A DNA stretch of 64,000 nucleotides from Flavobacterium sp. KACC 22763 (GCF_028736155.1 NZ_CP117879.1:4650001-4714000), one strand, 5' to 3'; positions 32,923 through 43,096 are shown, numbered from the stretch's first letter. Program-made: numbers and translations. Notes: generated by a model not told the origin, from the letters alone.

Positions 32923-34287
32923 CTAGAACAAGTCTGGGTTGTATCCAAAATAAGGTACATTTTGTTCGTTAAAAATGACCCCATATTCTTCTAACTCCTT
33001 CAAAATTGGTTCGTAAACTTCCTTTTTAATAGGAAGCTGAACACCTGGAGTTGTGATTTTTCCGTTTAAGATTAATAAAGTCGCAATCGCAACCGGAAGT
33101 CCGACTGTTTTTGCCATTGCAGTATAAGTCTGGTCTTCGCCAATACAAACCATTTTCGAATCGATTTGTTTTTTTTTGCCATTTAGTTCGTAACCAAATT
33201 TATGATACATCACGATCATATCTTTGTCATCTGGCTCAAGAGCCCAGCTTTCAGATAATATCTTCTCTAAAATTTGCGCTGGAGTAGCATTTGGCAGATT
33301 TACTTTTTTGTTTGGGTTAAATAAATCCAGTTCCAAAAGTTTATCCCACATAATATCGTCCTGATCGATTTTTAAGATCAATCGGGTTTTGATTTCAACA
33401 GAATCTGTTGGATGATACGGAAGGAAAGAATTGATGAACTGACGATAACTCATATTTTCTGACCCCTCTAAAACATAGCTATCATCAGTCATCCCGAGCT
33501 GTACAAACATATTCCAAGCGCGAGAATAACCCACTCTTCTAATTGTACCTCTATATAAAGTAAGAACATCATCTAAACCGTAAACAGATCTGTATTTAAG
33601 AGAGTCACGGTTAGAATAAGCTTCAAATTTTCCGTAGCCTTCTACTTCTAGAAATTCCGTTCTTCTAAACAAAGCGCTGTACGGAATGTATTTATAAGTT
33701 CCTTCTTGAATAAATTTGGCGGCACCGCCTTGCCCCGCCAAAACTACATTTCTTGGCGCCCAAGTAAATTTGTAGTTCCATAAATTATTATCAGATTCAG
33801 GAGCTACAAGTCCACCACAGAAAGATTCAAACAAAAGCATTTTGCCACCTTTCGATCTGATTTCGTCAATGACTTTCATGGCACTCATATGATCAATTCC
33901 TGGATCAAGACCAATTTCGTTCATAAAAATCAGATTGTTTTGAATGGCTTCTTCGTTTAAAGCTTGCATGGCATCACTAATATAGGATGCAGTAACAAGA
34001 TGTTTTTTGAATTCAAGACAATCTTTTGCAATCTCAATGTGAAGATGTGCAGGAAGCATAGAAATTACTATTGACGCATTTGCAATAGCTTTTTTTCTTT
34101 CATCAGAATTAAAAATATCTAAGGCAATCGGAGTGGCATTAGGATGATCTTGTGTTTTTGCTTTCGCAAGATTCAATGAAAGATCGGCTACTGTTAAATG
34201 TAGCTTTTCTTCATTAGATTTTGATAGTAAATATCGAATCAAAGAAGATGCAGATCTTCCTGCTCCAAATATTAAAATGTTTCTCAT
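32923..34287 (-). CDS. Saccharopine dehydrogenase-family protein
   Basis: A 454-residue protein with an N-terminal Rossmann fold (MRNILIFGAGRSASSLIRYLL) and the saccharopine-dehydrogenase C-terminal domain (LFESFCGGLVAPESDNNLWNYKFTWAPRNVVLAGQGGAAKFI; KFGYELNGKKKQ). The family interconverts saccharopine and amino acids in lysine metabolism, but Bacteroidota members are often of unproved substrate. It is monocistronic with its own terminator and diverges from the DUF423 gene. Confidence 0.85.
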   Translation of the reverse strand: MRNILIFGAGRSASSLIRYLLSKSNEEKLHLTVADLSLNLAKAKTQDHPNATPIALDIFNSDERKKAIANASIVISMLPAHLHIEIAKDCLEFKKHLVTASYISDAMQALNEEAIQNNLIFMNEIGLDPGIDHMSAMKVIDEIRSKGGKMLLFESFCGGLVAPESDNNLWNYKFTWAPRNVVLAGQGGAAKFIQEGTYKYIPYSALFRRTEFLEVEGYGKFEAYSNRDSLKYRSVYGLDDVLTLYRGTIRRVGYSRAWNMFVQLGMTDDSYVLEGSENMSYRQFINSFLPYHPTDSVEIKTRLILKIDQDDIMWDKLLELDLFNPNKKVNLPNATPAQILEKILSESWALEPDDKDMIVMYHKFGYELNGKKKQIDSKMVCIGEDQTYTAMAKTVGLPVAIATLLILNGKITTPGVQLPIKKEVYEPILKELEEYGVIFNEQNVPYFGYNPDLF

Positions 34288-34441
34288 GTCTTAAATATTT
34301 AACACAAATATATTTAAATGTTATAAATATAACAATTCAAATTAAAGAAAATTAAATTATTTTTTTCGCAAAACCCGAAAAATAATTTGATTTTGTTCTA
34401 AATAATCCAGAAACAAAGGCGGTTTTTCAGTTCGTTTGAAG

Positions 34442-34449
34442 TATTTTTG
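34442..34449 (+). promoter_or_regulatory. -7 box TATTTTTG of the DUF423 gene
   Basis: TATTTTTG lies 26 bp before the ATG at 34475. An ATG at 34436 lies above this box and so cannot be the start if the box is used. Confidence 0.5.
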
Positions 34450-34474
34450 TGTGAAATTTCAAAAGAGATATATT

Positions 34475-34861
34475 ATGAAAAGAAGAATCATTCTAACTGG
34501 AGCTTTTATTGGTATGCTAGCTATTATTTTGGGTGCTTTTGGCGCTCATTTATTGAAAAAATATCTTTCGGTTGATCAATTAAATACTTTTGAAGTTGGT
34601 GTTCGTTACCAAATGTATCATGCTCTTTTTCTTCTTTTTCTATCTACCCAAAAAGACATTGCAGAAAAAACCTTGAAAGCCATCTATAATTTAGTAGTTG
34701 CAGGCGTTTTGCTTTTCAGCGGTTCAATCTATTTATTGGCAACAAAAGACTACACTTTGTTCGAATCTAAAATTATAGTATTCGCAACACCTTTGGGTGG
34801 TTTCTTATTAATTATCGCCTGGACGCTATTATTCTTTACGATTTTGAAGAGAAAATCATAA
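34475..34861 (+). CDS. DUF423 membrane protein
   Basis: A 128-residue membrane protein with four predicted helices: IILTGAFIGMLAIILGAFGAH, YQMYHALFLLFLS, IYNLVVAGVLLFSGSIYLLAT and LGGFLLIIAWTLLFFTIL. The GAFGAH-L and YQMYHALFL blocks are the DUF423 signature. Function is unknown. The start at 34475 (MKRRIILTG) is chosen because of the promoter box just upstream and because the extra 13 residues from 34436 are not part of the family pattern. Confidence 0.85.
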   Translation: MKRRIILTGAFIGMLAIILGAFGAHLLKKYLSVDQLNTFEVGVRYQMYHALFLLFLSTQKDIAEKTLKAIYNLVVAGVLLFSGSIYLLATKDYTLFESKIIVFATPLGGFLLIIAWTLLFFTILKRKS

Positions 34862-35162
34862 AATCCCGAAAAAAAAATTCTGTCTAAGAATTAATCTTTA
34901 ATTTTGTCACATAAATAACATATAACTTTATTTGTGTGACTTTTTTGTATTTTCTGTTATCAAACAAAAATAATATAACAAATTCGCATATAGGGTTGTA
35001 AATAAACAAATTAAGAGCGATTATTTTTTTCTTTTTGTAATTTTAAAAGTGAAATTTTTCTTTTTTGATATAAATCGAAGTGAAATTTAATTATTTTAAA
35101 AGAAATAAAAATTAATCTGTAATTTTGCATTAAACAAAAAATCACACACAACTTAAAAATTT

Positions 35163-36767
35163 ATGGACAGTAATACAGTTTTCGCGCAATCGATTTCGTT
35201 AAAAGAGTTAGGAATTGAAAATGCAAAAGTTCGTTATCAACTATCTGCAGATGAATTACATGCGATTACTTTGCAGTCTGGTCAAGGTGTTGAGAATTCG
35301 ACTGGAGCATTAGCAATTAATACAGGTGAATTTACAGGTCGTTCTCCACAAGACCGTTTTATCGTAAAAGATGATATCACTAAGGATCAAGTTTGGTGGG
35401 GAAATGTAAATATCCCATTTGAGCCTCAAGCTTTTGAAAAGCTTTATAATAAGGTAACAGCATTTTTATCAAACAAAGAAGTTTTTGTTCGTGATTCTTA
35501 TGTGTGCTCTGATCCAAATTATAGATTGAATGTTCGTGTTGTAACAGAAACAGCTTGGTCAAACTTGTTTTGCTACAATATGTTCTTACGTCCAGAAGAT
35601 TCAGAATTGGCTAATTTTACTCCAGAATGGACCGTAGTTTGCGCTCCAAGTTTTATGGCAGATCCTGCTGTAGATGGAACACGCCAGTCTAATTTTGCTA
35701 TTTTAGATTTTACTAAAAAAATTGCATTAATCGGAGGAACAGGTTATACAGGAGAAATGAAAAAAGGAATTTTCTCTGCATTAAACTTTATTCTTCCAGT
35801 TTTCAAAAATACACTTCCAATGCACTGCAGCGCTAATGTTGGTGAAGCAGGAGATACAGCAATCTTCTTTGGATTGTCTGGTACAGGAAAAACAACTTTA
35901 TCTGCAGATCCAGAGCGTAAATTAATTGGAGACGATGAGCACGGCTGGACAAACGAAAACACTGTTTTCAATTTTGAAGGCGGATGCTACGCAAAAGTTA
36001 TTAATTTAACAGAAGAAAATGAACCAGACATTTTTAGAGCGATCAAAAAAGGAGCGCTTTTAGAAAATGTGGTTTTCAAAGCAGGAACAAACGTAGTTGA
36101 TTTTGACGATGTTTCTATTACTCAAAACACTCGTGTAAGTTACCCAATTACTCATATTGATAATGTTCAGCCAGGTTTGATTGGACACAATCCTAAAAAT
36201 ATATTTTTCTTAACGGCTGATTCTTTCGGAATCTTGCCTCCAATCTCAAGATTGACTCCAGGTCAGGCGGCTTACCACTTTATCTCTGGATATACAGCAA
36301 AAGTTGCTGGAACAGAAGCTGGTGTAACAGAGCCACAGCCTAATTTCTCTGCTTGTTTTGGAGCTCCATTTATGCCTTTGCACCCAACGCGTTACGCTGA
36401 AATGTTGAGCAAAAAAATGAAAGATGCAGGAGTAAAAGTTTGGTTAATCAATACAGGATGGACTGGCGGTGCTTACGGTACAGGAAGCCGTATGAAGCTT
36501 AAATATACTCGTGCTATGATTACTGCTGCGTTAAAAGGAGAATTGAATGATGTAGAGTTCAAAAATCATGAAGTATTTGGAATTGAAATTCCTCAAGATT
36601 GTCCAAACGTTCCAGTGGAAATTTTAAATCCTAGAAATACTTGGGAAGACAAAGATTTATACGATAAAAAAGCGTTGGAATTAGCACATAAATTCAAAGC
36701 TAATTTCGCCAAATTTGAAGAGTTTGCAAATGCTGAAATCTTAGCAGGTGCACCAATTACAGAATAA
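35163..36767 (+). CDS. pckA: Phosphoenolpyruvate carboxykinase (ATP)
   Basis: A 534-residue ATP-type PEPCK. The oxaloacetate-binding region is FTGRSPQDRFIVKDD, kinase-1 is FFGLSGTGKTTLSADP (about residues 235-250), kinase-2 is LIGDDEHGW, and WLINTGWTGGAYGTGSRMKL lies near the C-terminus. It converts oxaloacetate and ATP to PEP and CO2 at the entry to gluconeogenesis, which suits growth on peptides. There is a 300-bp AT-rich upstream gap with a TAATTTTG box at 35120-35127; no other signal is visible in it. It has its own terminator. Confidence 0.96.
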   Translation: MDSNTVFAQSISLKELGIENAKVRYQLSADELHAITLQSGQGVENSTGALAINTGEFTGRSPQDRFIVKDDITKDQVWWGNVNIPFEPQAFEKLYNKVTAFLSNKEVFVRDSYVCSDPNYRLNVRVVTETAWSNLFCYNMFLRPEDSELANFTPEWTVVCAPSFMADPAVDGTRQSNFAILDFTKKIALIGGTGYTGEMKKGIFSALNFILPVFKNTLPMHCSANVGEAGDTAIFFGLSGTGKTTLSADPERKLIGDDEHGWTNENTVFNFEGGCYAKVINLTEENEPDIFRAIKKGALLENVVFKAGTNVVDFDDVSITQNTRVSYPITHIDNVQPGLIGHNPKNIFFLTADSFGILPPISRLTPGQAAYHFISGYTAKVAGTEAGVTEPQPNFSACFGAPFMPLHPTRYAEMLSKKMKDAGVKVWLINTGWTGGAYGTGSRMKLKYTRAMITAALKGELNDVEFKNHEVFGIEIPQDCPNVPVEILNPRNTWEDKDLYDKKALELAHKFKANFAKFEEFANAEILAGAPITE

Positions 36768-36789
36768 AAGGAATTATTTAATTCAAAAT

Positions 36790-36822
36790 AAAAAAGCTGT
36801 TCAGAAATGAACAGCTTTTTTT
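36790..36822. terminator. Bidirectional terminator of pckA and the phytase gene
   Basis: AAAAAGCTGTTCA pairs with TGAACAGCTTTTT, 20 bp past pckA and between convergent genes. Confidence 0.85.
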
Positions 36823-36891
36823 AGTTGGTTTCCAATCGCAGTAAAAAAAATAGACACTGAACACGGGACTGCGACTGAAAACCTTGAAATT

Positions 36892-37950
36892 TTATTTTTT
36901 AGCTTCGTCTATACGTTTCTGGATTAAATCCCAAGCGTAATAATGGAAAGTCATTCCGTTGCTCATCGCTACAAAAAGTCCGTTTTTATATTTTGGACCT
37001 AAGTTTACACTTGTAACATCTGCACCGTCACATTCAATTGTCGAAGTTGGAACTTCTGCCAATAAAGGATGATTGTTCGGATTTCCGTTTGCACCTTCTC
37101 TAGGATAAACCATAAAAGAATTTGCTTGTTGGTTGGATACTAAAATATACCCTGTCGAGTCTGTTTTTTTGTAAATCGCGATTCCTTCGTGGTCTGCTTT
37201 GAAATCTTTCTGACCAAAGAAAGCCAATTCTTTATTATCATTTAAAGCTGGATCAGCTTTGTATTTTCTTATTCCAGCCTGTTCATCGCAATAGTAAACA
37301 AAGCCTAATTCGTTATCCACTGCAATCGCTTCAATTTCTTTTTTACCGCTGTACGTTCCGAATTTGCGAATGACTTTTGCTGCAGCAAATTTTCCGTTTC
37401 CAGAAAGTTCATATTGCCATAAATAACTTCCAGAAGAGCCAGTTTTTCTTCCCACAATAGCAAAAATCTTTCCGTCGCTAGGACGAGTGTATAATGAAAC
37501 TCCCATTGGATCGCGTTGTGCTTCTCCATCAAAAACTGGAATTCCGCCGTTATCAATTGGTTCTAAATCAGGTAAACTGAAAATCCTGATTTTGTTTTCT
37601 TCACGTTCAGTTGTTACGGCAACATCTACTTTTTTTCCGTCAATAATCAATCCGTAAGCGATATCAACATTGTTTGGGCGTTTTAACGGAATTGATTTTT
37701 TAAGGATTTTTCCATTCAAATCAAAAGCATATAAACCTCCATCTGTATCTTTATCTGTCCCGATAATAATGCTTTTTGAAGCATCAGTTGGATTAATCCA
37801 GATTGAAGGATCGTCAGTATCGTGAGGCAAAGCTTCTGTAACTGCTGTTGGTTTTACGGCATTTGGCTGAATTGGCGCTAGTTTATCATCTTTACAAGCT
37901 GTAAAGGCTAAGCTTAAAAGTAAAAAAGCAACTAAAGATCTATTTTTCAT
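36892..37950 (-). CDS. Beta-propeller phytase, lipoprotein
   Basis: A 352-residue lipoprotein (LLSLAFTAC, Cys about residue 19). Beta-propeller phytase motifs are present: DTDDPSIWINPTD, NNVDIAYG, EIEAIAVDNELGFVYYCDEQAGIRKY and ADHEGIAIYKKTDS. These carry the acidic calcium-binding residues of the catalytic site. It releases phosphate from phytate, here tethered to a membrane. The TonB receptor at 38026 lies 75 bp upstream in the same direction, suggesting a coupled degradation and uptake pair. Confidence 0.9.
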   Translation of the reverse strand: MKNRSLVAFLLLSLAFTACKDDKLAPIQPNAVKPTAVTEALPHDTDDPSIWINPTDASKSIIIGTDKDTDGGLYAFDLNGKILKKSIPLKRPNNVDIAYGLIIDGKKVDVAVTTEREENKIRIFSLPDLEPIDNGGIPVFDGEAQRDPMGVSLYTRPSDGKIFAIVGRKTGSSGSYLWQYELSGNGKFAAAKVIRKFGTYSGKKEIEAIAVDNELGFVYYCDEQAGIRKYKADPALNDNKELAFFGQKDFKADHEGIAIYKKTDSTGYILVSNQQANSFMVYPREGANGNPNNHPLLAEVPTSTIECDGADVTSVNLGPKYKNGLFVAMSNGMTFHYYAWDLIQKRIDEAKK

Positions 37951-38025
37951 TTGTATTATATATTTTAATGCAATTAGACAGAGCGCTAAACTCTGTCTAA
38001 TTTAAGAATTTTAAAAAAGTGCAGA

Positions 38026-40836
38026 TTACAAGTCTAGTTTCAATCCGAGATTGTAACGTGGCTGGTAATATTCAGCTTGTTTTGTATGTGCAGCAACTCC
38101 TTGGTAATAGCGTAACGGCTGATTTGTTAAGTTATTAGCTTCGGCAAAAACACGCAATTGTTTTGTGATTTTATAAGAAGCATTGGCATCTAAGAAAAAT
38201 TGCTTGTCATAGTAACTGTCTTTGTAAGATTCAGAACCTAATTCATCTAAATAATCAGAAGTAAAGTTGGTTGAGATTCTAGCAGAAAAACGTTTGTTTT
38301 CCCAAGATAAAGACCCGTTAAACATGTGAGGCGTTGTTCCTGGAAGGCTGATGTCATTTCTTTCGTTTCCATCTTCATCAGCAATTCCGCTGGCTTTAGA
38401 TTTTGTGTAAGTATAGTTTAAATAGATACCAAAACCTTTTAAGAACTTACCAGGCAAGAAATCTAACTGACGCTGAAAAGCAACCTCAAATCCATAAACA
38501 TCAACATTTTCTCCGTTTCTTGATTGTAAAAATGACCAGTTTTCTCCCGCTGGAATTGGGTTTGCCTGATTAGGGAAATCTGCAGCAAATTTCGTATCAG
38601 TATATTGGTTGTCACTGTAGTTGTAAATGAAATCGTTTAATCTTTTGTAGAAAACACCTCCAGAAATTAAACCAACAGATTTGAAATAGTTCTCAGCCAT
38701 GAAGTCATAGTTGTATGAATAAGTAGCTTTAAGATCTGGATTTCCAGCCGTAATTTCTTTGTCTGCAGCAATGTTATTTACATAAGGAGCCAAAGCATAA
38801 TAGTTTGGCCTTGCCAAAGCTGTTGTAACGGCAGCTCTTAAAACTAGATCTTTTGTTGCATTGTATTGTAGCGAAATACTTGGCAATAAATTAGTGTAAG
38901 AGTTGGTGTTGTTGATTTTGCTTTCTAATTCTTCCTCGTCTAATACACGGTTTCCTGTATAGTCAATATGAGTATTCTCTAAACGGAAACCTAAAACCAT
39001 AGAAAGTTTATCATTAAAATCCTGATCCCATCTTACATAAGCAGCAGTAATTCTTTCTTTGGCATTATAGTTTACAGCTAAATATTCTGCTGGATCTGCT
39101 TCTTTATCAAATAAAGCAGGATTGTTTAAGTCTAAACTTCCTAAGAAAGCTGCAGAAGCAAAGGTTCCTGGCACATATTTGCTTCCTGGATTAAAATCTT
39201 TTCCGTCAAAATAGCTTGTTGGAACTTGCGATAATAATTCCATATCATCATTAATTGGCTCATAAGAATAGAACATATTGTTTCTTTCTTTTTCTTTCAA
39301 ACGAAGTCTAAGACCTGTTCTCAATCTACCTTTTTCTCCAGCAATAACAGAAAATGGAAAACGGATGTTTACTTTGGCTCCAAATTCGCTTTCGCTTGTT
39401 TCGTCTGTGTTTTCAGTAACAGAGTCAAATTTAAATTTGTCAACTGACTCACCAACTGTTGTAATTAAAGGAAATCTAATGTCTGATAAATCTTCGAACA
39501 TTTCTAAACCTTTCTGACGGTATTCGATATAACGCTCACCCGGACGGTATTCTCTTGCTTTTGCATAGTTCGCAGACCAGTCTAAATCTAATGTAGAGTT
39601 GATTAAGTGTTCTCCACGAATAGAGTAGTTTTGAACTCTTTGATCTTCTAATCTTCTGTTTTTATTTCGGTTGTTGTCTAAACCACCTTTTGTCTGACGT
39701 TTTACGCGACCTTCAAAACCTACAATTTCTTCCCCATTATAAAGTGGCTCAATATCATCGTAAGTAGTTCTAAAACGGTTTTCTCTGTCATCTCTCCAAT
39801 TGTAGATTGCATTTGCAAAAATGGTATTGTTGTCATTGAATTTGTAATCTAAAGCAACAGATGCGCTTCGGCGAATACGCTGTACATCGTATTTTCTAAT
39901 TTCAGATGCTTGTAAATATTCATTTCCAAAATCATCTTTTACCCATTCATTTTCGATGTTGTCAGAACCGTAATCTACATTGTTGTAAGATCCGCTAAAA
40001 ACTACTCCTAATTTGTTGTCAATAAAACGATTACCATAAACGAAACCAGCCGTATAAGAAGCATGGTCACGAATTGGCAGATATCCTCCAGCAAGAGTTG
40101 CAGAGATTCTCTCTCCGTTTGGCGTTGCTCTTGTAATTAAGTTTACAGAACCACCAATTGCATCAGCATCCATGTCAGAAGTAAGCGTTTTGTTTACTTC
40201 GATTGTAGAAATCATATCAGACGGAATCAAGTCCATTTGTACGTTTCTGTTGTCTCCTTCTGCAGATGGAATTCTATCACCATTTAAAGTAACAGAGTTT
40301 AAAGATGGCGCCAAACCTCTAATGATAATGTTACGCGCTTCACCTTGATCATTTTGCATGGTGATACCAGGAACACGTTTTAAAGCATCTCCCACGTTAG
40401 CATCTGGAAAACGTCCCATTTGATCAGAAGAAATTACGTTTCCGATATTTTTATTGTTTTTCTGCTGATTCAGTGCTTTGGCTTGACCTTTTAAGATATC
40501 TCCAACGACAACTTCTTTCAGCTCATTTTCAGAAGCTTTAAGAGAAAAATCAATTACGTTGTTTTTTCCTTGTTCTACTTTTATTTCTTGTGTTAAAGTA
40601 GTATATCCAATATATTTTACTTCAACTTTATAAGCTCCTTCATTAATATTTAATAATTCGAAACGACCGTTATAGTCAGAAACGGTGTATTTTTTCTCGC
40701 CTACAATTTGAACCATAGCTCCAGGAAGAGGCAGTTTGTCATCAGCATCCAATATCTTTCCAGAGATAATGGCCTTCTGTGCAAAACCTGTAAAGGCGAA
40801 TAAAAAGAATGCGGTTAATAGATAAAATTTTTTCAT
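38026..40836 (-). CDS. TonB-dependent receptor with carboxypeptidase-like N-domain
   Basis: A 936-residue outer-membrane receptor with a signal peptide (MKKFYLLTAFFLFAFTGFAQ). A carboxypeptidase-regulatory-like domain follows (AIISGKILDADDKLPLPGAM to IGYTTLTQEIKV, about 20-100), then the plug (GDALKRVPGITMQNDQGEARNIIIRG; MDADAIGGSVNLITR) and a barrel ending in YNLGLKLDL. It lacks the SusC name motif and has no SusD neighbour. Its position ahead of the phytase suggests uptake of phytate-derived phosphates or inositol phosphates. Confidence 0.88.
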   Translation of the reverse strand: MKKFYLLTAFFLFAFTGFAQKAIISGKILDADDKLPLPGAMVQIVGEKKYTVSDYNGRFELLNINEGAYKVEVKYIGYTTLTQEIKVEQGKNNVIDFSLKASENELKEVVVGDILKGQAKALNQQKNNKNIGNVISSDQMGRFPDANVGDALKRVPGITMQNDQGEARNIIIRGLAPSLNSVTLNGDRIPSAEGDNRNVQMDLIPSDMISTIEVNKTLTSDMDADAIGGSVNLITRATPNGERISATLAGGYLPIRDHASYTAGFVYGNRFIDNKLGVVFSGSYNNVDYGSDNIENEWVKDDFGNEYLQASEIRKYDVQRIRRSASVALDYKFNDNNTIFANAIYNWRDDRENRFRTTYDDIEPLYNGEEIVGFEGRVKRQTKGGLDNNRNKNRRLEDQRVQNYSIRGEHLINSTLDLDWSANYAKAREYRPGERYIEYRQKGLEMFEDLSDIRFPLITTVGESVDKFKFDSVTENTDETSESEFGAKVNIRFPFSVIAGEKGRLRTGLRLRLKEKERNNMFYSYEPINDDMELLSQVPTSYFDGKDFNPGSKYVPGTFASAAFLGSLDLNNPALFDKEADPAEYLAVNYNAKERITAAYVRWDQDFNDKLSMVLGFRLENTHIDYTGNRVLDEEELESKINNTNSYTNLLPSISLQYNATKDLVLRAAVTTALARPNYYALAPYVNNIAADKEITAGNPDLKATYSYNYDFMAENYFKSVGLISGGVFYKRLNDFIYNYSDNQYTDTKFAADFPNQANPIPAGENWSFLQSRNGENVDVYGFEVAFQRQLDFLPGKFLKGFGIYLNYTYTKSKASGIADEDGNERNDISLPGTTPHMFNGSLSWENKRFSARISTNFTSDYLDELGSESYKDSYYDKQFFLDANASYKITKQLRVFAEANNLTNQPLRYYQGVAAHTKQAEYYQPRYNLGLKLDL

Positions 40837-41008
40837 TGTGTGTGTTTAGTTTGATTTTCGGTTGCGAAACTAAGACCCAAGTATTACTAAAGCCTTGAAA
40901 AAAAATTAACATAGTGTTATGATTCGTCAGTTATTGCTTATAATTATTAATGTTTAACTAACATTTAAAATTCAAACGTTTGATTCACAACTAAAAAGAA
41001 ATTGATAT

Positions 41009-41042
41009 TTTGACTGTATTTGAAAATTTGGCTTTAAATTTG
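41009..41042 (+). promoter_or_regulatory. Promoter of the DUF4407 gene
   Basis: TTTG (41009-41012), 22 bp, TAAATTTG (41035-41042), then 30 bp to the ATG at 41073. A longer frame from 41010 would start inside the promoter. Confidence 0.55.
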
Positions 41043-41072
41043 CCATATCATCTTAATCAAAAATCATCAATC

Positions 41073-42173
41073 ATGTTAAAACAATTTTTTATCCTATGTT
41101 CAGGAGTCGATAGAGACCTCTTGAAAGACTGCTCAGAAGGCGAACAGACCAAATATGTTGGTATTGGTGCTACGGTATTCTTTACAGCAGTTATGGCTTT
41201 CTTGGCCAGTGCTTATGCACTTTTTACCGTTTTCGATTCTATTTATCCGGCTTTAATTTTTGGTTTTGTCTGGAGTTTATTGATTTTTAATCTTGACCGA
41301 TTTATTGTTTCTACGATTAAAAAAAGAGATCGTTTCTTAGACGAATTTCTGCAAGCAACTCCGCGTATTGCATTGGCCATTATTATTGCTATTGTAATTT
41401 CGAAACCTTTGGAAATTAAAATCTTCGAAAAAGAAATCAATACCGTTTTGCTGAAAGAGAAAAACGAAATGGAATTGGCTAATAAAAAGCAAATTGGAAC
41501 GTATTTCAAAACAGACTTAGATAAAAATAAAGCTGAGATTGCCGCTTTAAAAGCTGATATTGTAAAGAAAGAAAAAGAAGTAAACGATTTGTATTCGGTT
41601 TATATTACCGAAGCAGAAGGAACTGCAGGAACTAAAAAACTAGGAAAAGGTCCAGTTTATAAAGAAAAACGAGAAAAGCACGATGCAGCTTTAAAAGAAT
41701 TCGAAACGCTGAAAAAAACAAACGAAGCTAAAATTGCCGAAAAAGAAAAAGCAGGCGTACAACTTCAAGCTGATTTAGATAAAAAAGTTTCGCAAACCCA
41801 GCCAATCATTGAAGGTTTCGACGGACTAATGGCGCGTATTAATGCATTGAACAAACTGCCTTGGCTACCGTCATTTTTTATTATGCTGTTGTTTTTAGCT
41901 ATTGAAACTTCACCTATTATTGCCAAATTATTAGCGCCAAAAGGAGAATTCGATTTCAAACAAGAAGAAGCCGAAACGGCAATGAAAGCGACTTTGGCTC
42001 AAAATAAATACCAACGCGATCTATTGGTGAAAACAAGTGCCGAAATGCACGATAAAGTTTACGCTGACATTGCAGAAGATAAAGGTTTATTCGATTTACA
42101 GCGAAAAAATGCTAAAGAGTTGCTGGAGCTGCAATCACATAAATTTGTAGAAAAACAGAAGGCGACTTTGTAA
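41073..42173 (+). CDS. DUF4407 membrane protein
   Basis: A 366-residue membrane protein: two N-terminal helices (GIGATVFFTAVMAFLASAYALF; IYPALIFGFVWSLLIFNLDRFIV), a third (IALAIIIAIVISKPLEI), a long coiled coil (about 130-270, rich in KKEKE and EKEK) and a fourth helix (WLPSFFIMLLFLAIETSPIIAKLL). NLDRFIV and ETSPI are DUF4407 signatures. It is proposed to be an envelope-stress or stretch-type protein, but function is unknown. The start is at 41073 for the reason given for its promoter. Confidence 0.88.
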   Translation: MLKQFFILCSGVDRDLLKDCSEGEQTKYVGIGATVFFTAVMAFLASAYALFTVFDSIYPALIFGFVWSLLIFNLDRFIVSTIKKRDRFLDEFLQATPRIALAIIIAIVISKPLEIKIFEKEINTVLLKEKNEMELANKKQIGTYFKTDLDKNKAEIAALKADIVKKEKEVNDLYSVYITEAEGTAGTKKLGKGPVYKEKREKHDAALKEFETLKKTNEAKIAEKEKAGVQLQADLDKKVSQTQPIIEGFDGLMARINALNKLPWLPSFFIMLLFLAIETSPIIAKLLAPKGEFDFKQEEAETAMKATLAQNKYQRDLLVKTSAEMHDKVYADIAEDKGLFDLQRKNAKELLELQSHKFVEKQKATL

Positions 42174-42218
42174 ATAAGTACAAAGTGCAAAGTTTCTAAG
42201 TACAAAGTTTAAATGCAA

Positions 42219-42254
42219 AGCCCGAAATAGAGATTCTATTTCGGGCTTTTTTAT
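42219..42254 (+). terminator. Terminator of the DUF4407 gene
   Basis: AGCCCGAAATAGA (42219-42231) and its exact complement (42235-42247) around GAT, followed by a T run. It is flanked on both sides by short repeats of the kind TACAAAGT and ACTTTGTACTT. Confidence 0.9.
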
Positions 42255-42310
42255 TTTAGACAACGTCAAAAATCTTTGTACTTTGTACTCAGAACTTTGT
42301 ACTTTAAAAA

Positions 42311-43024
42311 TTACATGTAACTTAAAATCTCTTTTTTATAAGCGTCATATTCTCCTTGCATGATTAAACCATTGTCAAGAAGTTTTTTGTAGTTCTGTAA
42401 TTTATCGAACAGTTCTTCTTTAGATAAATCGCTTAATTTGCGTTCTCCTGTTGGTTGAGCTGGTTGAGTCGGAAGCGGTTCATAAGTTTCTGTAACGGCT
42501 GGCGCTGCAGGTAAAATCTCTGCAAAGCTCGTTACTTCTTCTGTTTCTACTTCCTCAATTTCTTCCTCTGCTTCTTCTTCAAAAATTGGTTCAGCAGTTT
42601 CTTGAACTGGTGTTGCAGTCTGAACAGGATTTTTCAATAAATCCAATTGTTCTTTAGTGTAAGTATAAATTTTTCTAGCCTGAATTTTTGGAATATAATC
42701 AATAGAAACAGCTAAATCTGTTTTTGTTCCAAATGAAAATTCAGAACCCAAAATGTTTTCTTTTACAAAAGTACTTGCAATATCATCCCAAGTATAATCT
42801 GTAAAATCCATAGAAAGACCTAGATTTTTAGGCTTGCAGATAATGATACGTTTATTTGTTAATACGATACTATCAGGAAAAACAGTTATTGCAGGTTTTT
42901 TTTGCACTGCGATGTATCCAACTTCTTCGCCTTTCATCAATAAATCTGAGAGTTTCGAAGTGATTTTTTCGATCGCTTTTGGATCTTGTTCTTCGTTTAG
43001 AAATTTTTTAAATTGTTCTTTCAT
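42311..43024 (-). CDS. PH-like and SHOCT domain protein
   Basis: A 237-residue soluble protein. The first half is a bacterial PH-like domain (VGYIAVQKKPAITVFPDSIVLTNKRIIICKP; YTWDDIASTFVKENILGSEFSF). Then comes an acidic, Pro-rich linker (EEEAEEEIEEVETEEV). It ends in a SHOCT motif (LSDLSKEELFDKLQNYKKLLDNGLIMQGEYDAYKKEIL). SHOCT is a short helical module seen at protein ends and thought to mediate oligomerisation. Role unknown. Confidence 0.8.
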   Translation of the reverse strand: MKEQFKKFLNEEQDPKAIEKITSKLSDLLMKGEEVGYIAVQKKPAITVFPDSIVLTNKRIIICKPKNLGLSMDFTDYTWDDIASTFVKENILGSEFSFGTKTDLAVSIDYIPKIQARKIYTYTKEQLDLLKNPVQTATPVQETAEPIFEEEAEEEIEEVETEEVTSFAEILPAAPAVTETYEPLPTQPAQPTGERKLSDLSKEELFDKLQNYKKLLDNGLIMQGEYDAYKKEILSYM

Positions 43025-43096
43025 GATGCTATAAAATGCTAATTTGCAAACTGATTCGGGTTTTTAAGTTTTGATCTTACCCTGCAAATGTAATGC

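Noticed and set aside
38026..40836. SusC-type receptor of a polysaccharide locus
   Set aside because: No SusD gene or glycoside hydrolase is adjacent; the neighbour is a phytase.
41010..41072. Upstream start for the DUF4407 gene
   Set aside because: It would place the start codon within the promoter, and the family begins at MLKQFF.
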